DNA of 64,000 bases, from the NCBI GenBank assembly GCA_025716815.1, contig JAIXMN010000002.1, positions 1,178,001 through 1,242,000 of the forward strand. Reading direction: 5' to 3'. Every line of letters starts with the position of its first letter. The stretch's first letter is position 1. Positions 25,239 to 36,362 of this stretch are shown piece after piece. Position numbers and translations under genes: made by a program. The stretch is from Dichotomocladium elegans (Eukaryota > Mucoromycota > Mucoromycetes > Mucorales > Lichtheimiaceae). The notes beneath the pieces were generated by a model, which saw only the letters and a list, made by a program, of their open reading frames with translations, ran no database searches and was not told the DNA's origin.

Positions 25239-27786
25239 TCAAGAGCTGCTGACGGAGGGAGTCGAATCGGCCTTAGACCAGTCCATGGAATGGATAGAGG
25301 GCATACTGGACCGGCGGTAGTGACGCTTTGATTGCATGAGAGTAGTCTCCAGGATTAGTTGAGCGTCGCCCATGGATGGCGATTTATGATGTTGTGAATC
25401 AAGCGTATGTGCGCTAGCGAACTGGAAGTGGTTATTCATGAATTCATGTATAGAAGAGGAGCTGCTGGTAGAAGCGGTTGTTGTTTGGCTGACGGTACTC
25501 AGTCGAGAAGACCCACCCCAGGTTTTGAAATCGCGTCGGAGTGAATTGGAAGTACGAGATGAGGTATGGGCGTAAGAGCGACTCTGCTTAGGCATAGGGG
25601 AGTTATATTGCCGTTGGAGCGAGGGGATGCGCTCAAGGTTGCTGAGGGATAAGGATGATGTTGACCGGGAAAGAGAATTGACGCCATCGATCGGCAATAG
25701 GAGTCTGCGGGGAAGGCGGCCAATGCCGTGGCTGGAGCCCATGGATTCGCCCTGGACCATTCGAAGGAACTGTTTCTCGTCAAACAGCTTGAGAGCGGCC
25801 CAGGCCGGATTGAGAAACGCAAACTTCTTCTTCAAAAGCCCAAGTTTTTCTAATTGAGAAGAACGAGATGAGTGATATGTTCTCTTTTGGGCATAAATAC
25901 TGTGGGGGGGAGGTGAAGGAAAACTTACGTTTGCCGATGCCGCCTTGGGAACTAATTCCGTGTAGTGGTCTTTCTGGCGCTGGCATCGTTCCCTTGGTGC
26001 CCTGGCGCAGTGGTTCCTTGCCCTTGACGAGTCGGCAAATGTTGCGGGCGATACAAACGCCGGCGAGGGTAGCAGCGTAACCGGTTTTCTCCTCGACGAT
26101 GTTGGTCACATCGCCTCCGGCAAAGATATGGCGATATTTGTAGTGGTCAACTTGCAGGGTGGGCTTGACGTTAATTCGGCCCCAGTTGTCGACGCAGCAC
26201 TCGAGAGTGGGACTCGTAGCGATGAGCTGGCTGTTAGGACGTGTGCCGGTTGCCATGAATACTTTATCATAACCGCTGTATATCCTTCCACTTGAACCAA
26301 GGTAGTTGCCGTTGTTCTCGGTTCCCTCGAGATCGACAATGCGCTCGTTGCACACTACCTCGATCCCGAGATCGGAAAGGTAATCCATAGCACGCTCACG
26401 CTGGCCTGGATCGCTTCGGCTTATCACCTTATCGTGGGATTCTACAAGTGTAATGTGCTTGTGCGGGAAATCGCCAGGGAAAGTGCGAAGTGCAATTTCT
26501 GATGCAAGCTCACATCCCACGAGTCCGCCGCCTGCAGGAAAGATCAGAACAAATTCTATTTTTCTCGGGAAATCCCGGCCAGGAGGAGGAAAACTTACCA
26601 ACAATCAGGACGCGGCGCGCCTTGGCGAGCTCTTCGCTCACGTGCTCCAAACCGGTACTCCTGTAAAGAACGGAAATATCGGTCGATTTTAATTGCGAGT
26701 TGTAGGAGCTGCCGGTAGCTATCACAAGATAGTCGAGTTCAATCTAATCGAGGACGATGGTTTAATCATCATTTTTTAACATGCGATTAAACTTTGGATA
26801 GCGTACCGTTTCACCGTTTACTACAACGCTTTTCGCATCGTCGCTAACCTTGGTAGCGTAACCGATAATAACTCTTCCATTTTTGACATATGCGTCGTGT
26901 CGTACTCGCATTGACGAGCATTCTTCGGGATTAACTATAGTTTTTATGATGCCTGGAGTATATTCGAAAGAATCTTTGGTGTCGATTACTGTAACGTGAA
27001 AAAGTGGCATGGGATCTAAAATAGCAGCAACCGTGAAACCCTGTATAAAAATTAATATCATGTTCTGCTATTGATAGGATCATCAAGAATATTTTTTTTT
27101 GGGGGGGGAAGTTATACGTACGGTAAAACCACCGCCTATAATGACTACTCGTATCTGGTGTTTGTAAGGTCCTTTTTCTGATGCTCTAAAACAGGAATAG
27201 AAGTTTGAGTATGGGAATGAATTTCGTTGATTGAAGCTGATATTACCGAAGGTCGATGTTTTTGGAACGAATAAAGTCATCCAATTTTGTTTGCTGCACG
27301 ATGAAAATGATTAGGATCGATAAGAGTATGCAATTACATCAGCGTATACTTACCAGAATGGCAAGAACTTGTTCTTCTGTTTCGCGCAGGACATCGACAG
27401 CATCTTCGCGACGTATAATAGCCCAATGAAGGGATTCCATATCATGTTCCACTTGTTGTTTTGTCGTGACCTCAGTCAGCCGCAAATCCGCGTTTTCTGC
27501 AAGAAATGATTTATATATTCTAACCAGGCCAACAGAAAAAGGGAGAAGTGATCAGCCGGGAGCCGATTGATGAATGAGACGGGTGGCGGGAAGGTGGTCC
27601 AACGTACCTGTTTAAGGCAACCTCAAAATTTGTCGAATTATGGTCGTGGCGAAGCTGAGCCATTGCTTCGATGAAGAGCAAGTTTTCATGTGCGTTCACT
27701 CGTCGCAAATAAGATTCGAACGATCGTAACATTTTCGGTTTGGACAGGACGTCCTGCAGAAGATTGTTATGTGATGGCGTCGACAT
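25239..27786 (-). CDS. RGS domain fused to an AIF/AMID-type FAD-NAD(P)H oxidoreductase
   Basis: The start at 27786 gives MSTPSHNNLLQDVLSKPKML, then an RGS domain: FESYLRRVNAHENLLFIEAM in helices 4-5, TEVTTKQQVEHDME, and RETEEQVLAILQQTKLDDFI as the last helices. A GT-AG intron (about 27190-27252) joins the RGS end (RSKNIDLR) in frame to an FAD-binding Rossmann start (KHQIRVVIIGGGFT). The oxidoreductase continues with DSFEYTPGIIKT, LDYLVIATGSSYNS, a second Rossmann motif (RVLIVGGGLVGCELASE) and the FAD-ribityl motif HIFAGGDVTNI. This matches AIF2/AMID/FSP1-like flavoproteins. The C-terminal exon (25239-25835) adds LNPAWAALKLFDEKQFLR and a long Ser-rich tail. About eight exons; about 700 residues. 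The join is supported only by splice sites and frame, so two adjacent genes remain possible but less likely, as no stop or start codon separates them. Confidence 0.8.
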
Positions 27787-30000
27787 CGTATGAACTTGTC
27801 TGAAAAGAGGGTCTTGCTCAATGACACGTTGAGGGGTGGTATTTAAACATGATTTTCTTCTGAGCTGTCAAATAAAAACGATATCATCATGCCCTGCAAG
27901 TGGCGTGTTAAAGCAAATGGCATGATTTTGATAGCCAATCGGTGTCACCCAAAGCATGTTTGTTGCTACTGGTCAGGTTTGTGCTTCTCATATTTTCGGG
28001 AATACAGTGGAGAATGGGAGGGCAACCCCCAACTCTTGTAGCAACGTTTGTATGATGAATGACGCATGTTATGATCGAGTCGGGTGACACATGGCTGCTT
28101 ATGGAAATGAGAATCTCGTTGCCTTGAAACAAAGGCATACATCACCTTACCCGTACCCACTAGTATAAAGCGATCGGGTGCTGGGACGTCCTAAAAAAAA
28201 AAATACATGACTGGGTATCGGAGTCCCCGCCGTACTAGCACATTTCAGGGGACACATGGTTGACATGTCATGTGCGCGTGCTGCAGTCCTAAAGAAACGA
28301 ATTTTGTATGTTGTGCGTCTTAACATGTCTAAACGAACAGTAAAACCTTGTGGCAAAAACATAAGCAGCCATTTACCCCATCCCTGTCCCCCCTTCCCCC
28401 GAAGAAAAGAAGGAAAAAAGGCGGCGTCGCCCGGGCCCCTGCAGTTTTTGAAATAAACAGGACGAGACTACTAAAGTTTAACGGTTTTCTTGATCACAAA
28501 TGTTCAAGGCTCAGGGACAACACGAACTCCGCGTGAATCCTTAAATAATGCCAATGCTCGCCCATTCCTTAATAGGGTGGCCGGCGCAACGGGTACAACT
28601 TTGGGGTTACTGGGCAAGATCCCACTTTGAATACGTTACCACGTTGACAATCGACCATTGTGACAGATCCAGATTTTCGATCTTGTAACTTTGGAGATTC
28701 TTGCACCAATGAATCCTCCTTCTCGATGGTTGAAACGCCACTCCACACTTCCACACGTGCGTGTGTTCGTATACGTGCACTTTTGTGCTTGGAACACTAG
28801 TGAAAGCCAGTCAAAATGTGTTGATGCCATCATGTCCGCGGAGACATTTGTGCCCCGCCCTCGGTAACTCACTTCTCCCTCTTCTCCGTTCTTCAATATT
28901 CGCTCTTTGCACGATGCTCAATCGCTACAAATTCTCGAATCACCGCTTCTTTACCTCCGCACTCTGTCAGCCGCTTTCGATCTTGCCCGACGCAAATTCC
29001 ACGCGCACTGTACAACAAAGACCATTCCACACGAAAACTGAAAAAATAAAAAGCCGGTATCGCCACTAACAAATAAGATTCTCAGAGACATGCGCCAGTT
29101 CTACCTTTGCTTCTGTGCGTCCGTCAAACCTGTTCATTTGTGGCATTTTCCTTAAATGGGGCATGAACTTTCTATCTCAGGATCGGCCCACAATCATAAT
29201 GCAAAAGCGAAGAATGTTGTTCTTTGTGCTTCTTCGGAGTGAAACGGGTGCCACCTCGTCCCTAAGCAGCGTTGTCCACACCTGTTCTTACAATTGCAGT
29301 CTGTAAATCAGCAAGACTGTAGATAAATGTCTACAGAAATCCGTATAACCGTGCTATTTACATGGATGTCTCCTTGCTATTAACACCATTTGTATTGTTT
29401 CGGAAATTCAGACGAATGGCTTTTTGTTATTCATGGTTCAAACAATATCGGTATTATAAATTGCCGGAGTCTGATAGTTGATTGCTAGGAAGCCACAATG
29501 AATTGACCGTTCCATCGGTGTATTCTTTTGACTAGAGAGAATGGCACAATGTTTTCATTCTTACACAAACATGCAACGGAGATGCGGATGGCTTTTGCTA
29601 TCCTGCTGACAAAGGATCAAATGGGTCATTTTGAAATTGAATTTCATCCTAAAAAATACAGTCCACGTCCTTCGGCATAGTCACCCATGTTGATCGAAGA
29701 ATGATGCCATAATAACATCCCAGGCAATTGGGGCCATTGAGCCACAAAGAGAACATGATTTACCAATAGTTTTTTTATCCTCTAGATTGACTTGAATGAA
29801 GCGCAATGTCAGAAAAAAAACGACTGCTACACAAGGAATTATTCTGTGTAACAAGATTCATCATAGCCGAGGCGACCAGACTTGACCACACTGCCAATGC
29901 TCACTTTGATCATAGCTACTATTATAAGCGGTTTTCCGAAATGAAATTCATAACTACATATAACAGATGGGTGATATATACATATAAAGGGATGATCGTA
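27787..30000. other. Long intergenic region, no gene recognised
   Basis: About 2.2 kb. A 51-codon frame (28914-29069, plus) begins MLNRYKFSNHRFFTSALCQP after a pyrimidine-rich stretch. It resembles a mitochondrial targeting peptide but has no visible continuation. Nothing else shows coding signal, and no transposase remains were found. Confidence 0.4.
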
Positions 30001-31905
30001 TCATTTCTTTGACTTTTTAGACGGTGAAGATGTTGTTGATGATGGTAAAAAGCAAGGTGGCAAGAAAGGACGGGCAGAAGGATGGTTTGAAACAGTAAGC
30101 GGGCGAGGAGTGTGATGAATGATGCCTAGCGTGTCTTCCATGATGATTTTTCCTAACGCAGCCAGTTGCAACAAAGGAACTATGGATGTGATATAATCGC
30201 CACTGCTGGATGGGTATGGCATTTCGTTCAGGCGTCGGATTCTTGTAACATACCCCATTGGTGAATCCATATCCATCAGAATGATTTCTTCACCTTCAAG
30301 TTGAATGGGACGCAATGAACATTGATTTATCGAATTCGAATGATCATGCCTCTTTATGAGAGTACTTACCATTGATGTTATAGCCTATGATATGGATATC
30401 ATCAACTTTGACGGCCGCCTTCTTCACAATGTTCAGCAACATATCCTTCATAACAAAGGGCATCTTCATTCTGCCGTCATGCCATGCTTTAGTTTGGCAG
30501 GGAACACCGCCAATCTCCAGACAGCCAAGTTCGATGTTGCCGGACACATATATCGTATCCATTTTGTGGCCCATTTTGACGTTACTGAGTTGTTCGACAG
30601 CTGATAATTTTCGTTTGCTGTTCTTGGCCAAGGAGTTCGCAACACTGCTTTTTTCTTTGCTAAATACCGACAACGGCGCATTGCACTTTCATCAAATTGT
30701 TCGTTACGAATAGTCATTTAACTTTACCTGATTGCGCGAATATTAGAGCCATCGAAGATGGTGTTAATGAAACCCCACAACCGATATAGCTTGTCTGTTT
30801 CAGAGTATAAATGAATGCTATCACCGTCATTTTTAAGAAATAGATGCGATGTATTCAAGAGGGTCAGCGAGAGCCAAGCCATCATGGGCTCTGCCACTGG
30901 ATCATGGTCCAAAGACTTTCCAAACCGATATGCATCCAATGGTGTATCCTATCGCATCGTCAAAGAAAGTGAATACGATAATCTGTTATCGTTTTTGCTC
31001 AACCACTCACCAATTGCGCAATATGCTCCAATTGAGCAGTCAGATGTTTAGGCAACGACCGAAGAATAGGTTTGCCATATTCATGTAATTCAGTCAATTC
31101 ATCTTCAGAAAAAACCTCATTCCAATGTTCATCATCCAAGTCCAGAATGAGGGAGTGGCAAGGACTAAGAATATTATCAATGAATATAAGGTTAAAATGA
31201 CGTTCTCCTCTTCCAAACACGTCATTCTCAATGACTCACTGATGGTATACACATCCAAGTGCAAATCGTTGCATTTTTTCCTCGACTGATTCCGGGTCTA
31301 TATTATCCTTGGCTGCTTGATCGCAGGTTGCTTTCAGATACCAAAAATTAGCTGGATCCAAAGCGTTGAACATTCTCTTGATATTTGCTTTGTCTTCCTC
31401 CGTCAACATTTGTTTCAAGATGGAGTTGGAAGAAGTGGATGAATGAGAGGAAGAAAGTGTGCCATTACTGGTGGTGCCAAGATCTTGATCACTATAATTA
31501 TTGTCGCTGATTTTTTCCTGGATTCTTTGAAAAATAGATTCCCAGCATACACCTTTTTTGACCTATGCAACGAGAGTAAGCGGTTGCTGCCAACGTCTCT
31601 ATCTTTCCCAAACTTAACGATTTTGATATCCATTAGTTTTGCCGACTGAAAAATGCGTTTCGACCATGAGCTTTTGATCATATTTCTTGTTGCAGATTGA
31701 TCAGTTTCTTCGACAATGTAGTCCGCCAATTCATCCAAAACATCCTGCATGTGTATTTCATCCGACTTTTCGTTCAATTGGAGAAGTAGAGGACATATTA
31801 CTAATTCAATGATTGTTTCGCGCGCGTTAGTTTCTACGTTAACCCTTACAACAAAGCAGTACCTTCTTTATCGCGAGGATTAATATCCCGGTTGGACGTC
31901 GACAT
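30001..31905 (-). CDS. Multi-exon protein of unknown function, member of a local gene family
   Basis: I do not recognise this protein. The start at 31905 gives MSTSNRDINPRDKE, spliced to LLLQLNEKSDEIHM, then HMQDVLDELADYIVEETDQ. Further exons carry LTEEDKANIKRMFNALDPAN, SLILDLDDEHWNEVFSEDEL, PVAEPMMAWLSLTLLNTSHL, MDTIYVSGNIELGCLEIGG, TKAWHDGRMKMPFVMKDML and LMDMDSPMGYVTRIRRLNEM. The end is Pro/Ser/Lys-rich. Seven or eight exons keep frame; length is about 480 residues. Asp...Glu-Leu-Gly-x-x-Glu in the sixth listed segment recalls a PD-(D/E)xK nuclease core, but the third catalytic residue is not clear and this is inference. A broken relative lies at about 40.69-41.43 kb. The gene lies inside a transposon-rich island, so it may belong to a lineage-expanded or element-linked family. 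Confidence 0.65.
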
Positions 31906-33091
31906 GGAAATAAGAATGGAGTGAAGTGAGTGGCTCCAACCACCGACATCAATAAATCAGTTGCGCACTGCCTATTACGTTTGGGGGGTGCAGGGAAGCT
32001 ATGGGAATATGACAGCCGTGAAGCGACGTCCAACCCCGCAACAATAACATCATCAACCATTGAACCATAAGCCGCATCGCATCCAATAAACCTCTACTCC
32101 CACTATCTGCCCGGAGATGCACACATTAATGCCCAAGGCAAGGCAACATTAAGCTTACCATTGGCGATAAACGATTTGATATCACCGCTTACAACGGACG
32201 GATCGGATCCAATGGCGTAAGTCATGGTATTTCTGCGAGTAGCAGATAATTTTGGATGGGATGAAGGAGTGCCCGCAAATGATCAGAGGAGGTTTCAAAA
32301 CGCTACTAGTTCTGTTCACCATCTTCTTTGCTGGAGGCTTGGAGACCGGATCAATGGCTTTAAGAATTTTCGCCATGGTCATTTATTCAATGATGATATT
32401 CGGACTTCGGCTCAAGATATTATTAGGTCGAGCGTATACAGGTTTGCCAGATCATGCACCTACATCTGGTTTTTATTGGATTCTCACAGCCTGAGGTCTC
32501 CGAGGAGGTCGCAATGACAGAACCCCACAACCCTTGATGATGCGATTATGAGCACATTTGAATGTGGAACGAGATCGCACCAAAGCTGGACAGGTCAAAT
32601 AAACAAAGACTCAAATAACACTCCAATGACCGTGCAGCTTCTCGGAAAGCTTCCGAGGAACACACAGAAATGCAGCTTAATACTCAGCATTGTCGTCTTC
32701 AAGAAGCGGCATCAGACTACTTAGTCTTGTAAAATATTAGAATCAAGCGGATAATACATCCTATTTTGACGTGGTATGGCAGATCCTGATCGTTACACAA
32801 AATATTCAGGCGACCTCGCACCGGTTTAAAAGTCACAGGGTGTAGCTAGTGAGCACCAGTTCTGCTATTATGGTCGTTCTAGGTCGTTCTCATCGCAAGC
32901 CTCTTACCATAGTTGGGCGGCGGGGTATAAAAGTTTTGCAAAAGAGTCCTCGCGGTTACTTCTGCTTTTGAGAAGAGGCTGTCGGCGATGAAGCCACCGG
33001 CGGGAGCTCGCCGATCGACATATATAGAAAAGTTGTTACACGACCAAGCGACATAGTGTAACACAAAAACGGTACAAATACGCAAAAACAT
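31906..33091. other. Intergenic, no secure gene
   Basis: Upstream region of the unknown gene, then spacer before the Harbinger-like module. A plus-strand frame at 32252-32494 encodes two hydrophobic stretches (TLLVLFTIFFAGGL and IFAMVIYSMMIFGL), but no splice partners or family were found, so it is not called as a gene. Confidence 0.35.
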
Positions 33092-34526
33092 TTGATGGAT
33101 CAAAAGCAGCCAGTTTATCACTATTTACATATGAACAACACTAATAGTAATGCCAGAGCAGTTCTATTGCCCCTGAGACAATCACGAAGAACTGAGGAAG
33201 ATAGGCGTCGCCGTCGTGCAGCATTTATACAATGCATGACGCAAGTTATCTCACCATCGGTGCAATCGATGTTTTATATCAACGAGAGCATTGTAACAGC
33301 TTATGCATCCTCACCACACCATTTTCGAGAAGCAAGAACTGCAAGATACCGAAGCCAACATCACTGGTCATTTGTACATACATACTTGGTGGATGACAAT
33401 AGCGCTCATAGCTATAAAGCCCATTACCGGATGCGAAAATCAACACTAGATTGGCTTGTCGAAACGCTCTCTGTGCATCCACAATATCAGTCAGAATCCG
33501 CGGTGACAAGGCCGGTTTATATCCAAGTCTGCTGTGTTCTATGGCGTTTTGCAAATGCTCACATTGGATACCGGATGTTCGAAACGTTCATAGGATTCTC
33601 TCAGGGATCATTCCATAACTTTACTGTGCGATTTATCGATGCAATGTGCGATATACATCAAGGAAGGGTAATATAGCCAAGTTCTCCATTAGAAGTGAAC
33701 CAAACAATCCACGATTCCCAGAATCCAAATGGTATTGGATTGAGAGGCGAAGATGAAGACCAACTGCCAGGTGTGATTGGGGCAATGGATGGCAAACTTA
33801 TAGTCATCCACAAGCCATCCCTTAATGGACATCGCTATTTCTGTCGCAAGCTTCATCATTCGACGAACTTGGTTGCAGTCTGCAGTGCGGATGGGCGCTT
33901 TACATTCTTAAATGCTGGTCAATCAGGTATACAATACCTCTTTATCGTTCATAAAGGTTTAATGTTGATATCGGATACTCTAGGCCGAATACATGATGCT
34001 CGTGCATTTACAAACTCAGAGCTCAACGTAATCATGCAAGGAATCCAGATCAAATATGTCCAAATGGAACGCATATTCTGGCTGGTAAACAGCACAAGCA
34101 ATTATCATTTTATATTCAACGCGATTTACAAAAATACTGAAAAAGATTCTGCGTATCCATTAAGACCAACAATCATGGCGCCATACCCCAACTCAAGTCC
34201 AGATCTGGCACAACGACACTTTAACAAAGTGCATTCATCAATGCGTATGGCAATTGAACGTGCTTTCGGCTTTTTTGGTCGCCCGCTGGAGATTTTTACG
34301 CCATTGTCTTTATCTCAAAGATGAAGTTAATCTTGCGCGAGTAATTTTTGTCTGTGGCATTTTGCATAATATATGCGTCGAAGCTCGTGATGGCCATAGC
34401 AATGATTTGTTTCCATTAAATGACGATGGGATTTCCGGGCATCATATGGTAATAATCGGAGCCGGGAATCAAGTACAAGGTTCTGACGATTCTAGTCAAG
34501 TCCGCGAAGAAGGCCGTCTCAAGTGA
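33092..34526 (+). pseudogene. PIF/Harbinger-like transposase, module 1 (broken)
   Basis: DDE transposase of the PIF/Harbinger (DDE_Tnp_4) type. The N-terminal part holds a helix-turn-helix-like region (KSTLDWLVETLSVHPQYQ) and VLWRFANAHIGYRMFE. Catalytic motifs are GVIGAMDGKLIVIHKP (first Asp), DTLGRIHDARAFTNSEL (second Asp) and MAIERAFGFFGR (Glu), followed by VCGILHNICVEARDG. Breaks: TAG at 33674-33676 just after the N-terminal half, and a frame change at about 34285. A GTATAC at about 33927 may be an intron donor at the place where module 2 also has one. Module 2 at 36.4 kb is a related copy. The enzyme cannot be made intact from this sequence. Confidence 0.82.
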
Positions 34527-34838
34527 GATAGATTGAAATATGCATTGTATTTAGCATCTACACGGAGACACCGCTAATTGTTAGATGATTAATACAAATG
34601 CACTCTAATTTACTAAAGTAAAGGATAGTCAATGTTAAAATGAATGCTGTAAATGGTGTAAATGTTAACCTTTTAAAAACATTAATGATATAGCATTCAA
34701 ATAAGTTAATGAGTGAAGTTCACTTATTCAGTTCTTCCAAAGGAAGTTTTATTCTTCGAACTCTCTATTTACACTTCCTACAACGACATTGCTTTCTACA
34801 GGCTCTTCTCCTCTCTGCGCATATTCCCCATCTACATC

Positions 34839-36029
34839 CTAATGCTCATTGTCATAATTACGCTTACCAGCTAGTGCAGATAACGCAGAAGATAGTGGCG
34901 GGTTAAAATCTTGACCACCAAACAGCTGCTGAAGAACCCGCATGTGCAAAACAAAGCGTTGGTTCTCTGCTGCTTCCGCGCGAGCAGCACGTCGATCTTA
35001 TGCTTCCTCAAATCGTCGGAACGAATCTCCGATGCTGGTTGTCATAGCCCTACTGTTCATAACACTGCGCTTCTACATACAGTACTGAGCAGGGTTATCG
35101 GCTTATCTACCTCTTCCACAGCACGTCTCAACTGTCCTCCCATTCCAACGTTACGAAGCCCGCTAACTCGTAATGATTGGAGGACCATCCTCGATGATTA
35201 CCGCTTGTATCACCACTACCACTCTGGTCCGAAATCATATAAAAAGAGAGTTGTTTTTATTCAATAAAGAGGATCCCGTCTCAAAGACTCGATTTTAACC
35301 CTAACGGTTTTAACACCTGCAACTAACTCTCTAACCACTACATTGGTGATTAAGCGGTCCATTTGCCTGTTTGCCTTCTGCATCATTTGCTGATGGAATG
35401 CAGTGGTTGTTCTTCGTCTTCGGGCAGCTGGCTCATCAGCATCTGTCTCCTCATTTCGCCTACGGGTTGCAGTAAGACCACGGATTGTATCCATGGTTGC
35501 AGCTGGAATGATTGCTGGACCGGTTTTAACAATGTCAAAGACTTTGTCGTAAAAGCGCCAGCGTTCTTGACCAGAGGGACCATTAGCACCACTATTGATC
35601 CGGGGGTTGACTACAGACCAAACGTTCCGACATTGGTTTGTCAGGTCTCGCCATTTTTTTCTGTAGTGATTCTTTCGACCGACCGGGACTATCTAATGGA
35701 TCGTATGCAGACTTGATGCTGTCCCAGGTTCGTCCAAGGGCGTGCGTTTCGATAGTCATTTTCAACTCCTCATACCTCTCCCCAACACACTGTATGAGGT
35801 GCTCGTTGTGGTGATCTTGCCAAGCTCGCCCACGGTTTGATTGTGATAGCGTTGGGTCATCTGTCACTAATGGTAATGCTGATGGTGCTGGAGTTTCCCG
35901 GAAGACCGATGTCATTGGTACTTCCTGACTGGTCGACGATCCTAGTACTTCTTGCGCAAAATTGCTATTGTTCTCAGGAATAAAACTGAACTGGCGTGGG
36001 GGGGGTGGCTGTTGGTTGTTCTGGGACAT
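34839..36029 (-). pseudogene. Myb/SANT-like DNA-binding protein of Harbinger module 1, split by a solo LTR
   Basis: Convergent partner of the module 1 transposase, as usual for Harbinger elements, where a Myb/SANT-like protein assists transposition. The start at 36029 gives MSQNNQQPPPPRQF and a low-complexity N-terminus, then a Myb-like domain (RAWQDHHNEHLIQCVGERYE and LGRTWDSIKSAYDPL). A frameshift near 35650 moves the reading to HYRKKWRDLTNQCRNVWSVV. After QMDRLITN the frame enters the LTR at 35040-35342. It resumes beyond it as SFRRFEEA and QRFVLHMRVLQQLFGGQDF and stops at 34839. There are thus at least two lesions. Confidence 0.68.
35040..35342 (+). mobile_element. Solo LTR, family 1, copy 1
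   Basis: A 303-bp block begins TGTCATAGCCCTACTG and ends CTCTAACCACTACA, giving the TG...CA ends of an LTR. It has a TATA-like ATCATATAAAAAGAG and an AATAAA signal, in LTR order. It is flanked by CTGGT on the left and TTGGT on the right, a 5-bp target duplication with one difference. Near-identical copies lie in inverse orientation at 38363-38650 and, more diverged, at 44017-44268. No internal retroelement genes are next to it. Compared with copy 2 it has about 15 extra bp (AGGGTTAAAATCGAG region). Confidence 0.85.
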
Positions 36030-36362
36030 GATAATAGATAGAAACTAATAATGAAAGGAACCATTTGCCACTCTATCTATTTATATCAGTGGCTGTATAC
36101 AAAAAAGGAAGTTCGCGGTTCGACGAACATTTTGGATGATCTGACCGGAGAGGGCTTTGGAAACCATTTGGAGTTCACAGTTCGGAGGGGTATGAGAACA
36201 TCCTTTATGCACGTTCAAGCCGTCAAAAATGGCTCCGTCAAGAGTACATCAAAGATATAGCAGCGAGAATAAACCTTTAAAAGAGAAAAGTCTATCTCTT
36301 CGGTTGCTCTTTACTGCTTGCTTTTTTCAACCCCATTTACAAAGAATCTTCACCATTTCAAA
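36030..36362. other. Spacer between the two Harbinger-like modules
   Basis: About 330 bp between divergent start codons of the module 1 Myb-like ORF and the module 2 transposase. It probably contains the ends of both elements, but I could not identify terminal inverted repeats or target duplications by eye. Confidence 0.3.

Noticed and set aside
32252..32494. Small membrane protein gene
   Set aside because: Two hydrophobic stretches only; no family, no splice partners, and the other frames over the same stretch are also open.
35261..35342. C-terminal end of the module 1 Myb-like protein (VVVRELVAGVKTV...)
   Set aside because: These codons belong to the inserted LTR; the same sequence occurs at 38363-38405 in the other LTR copy.
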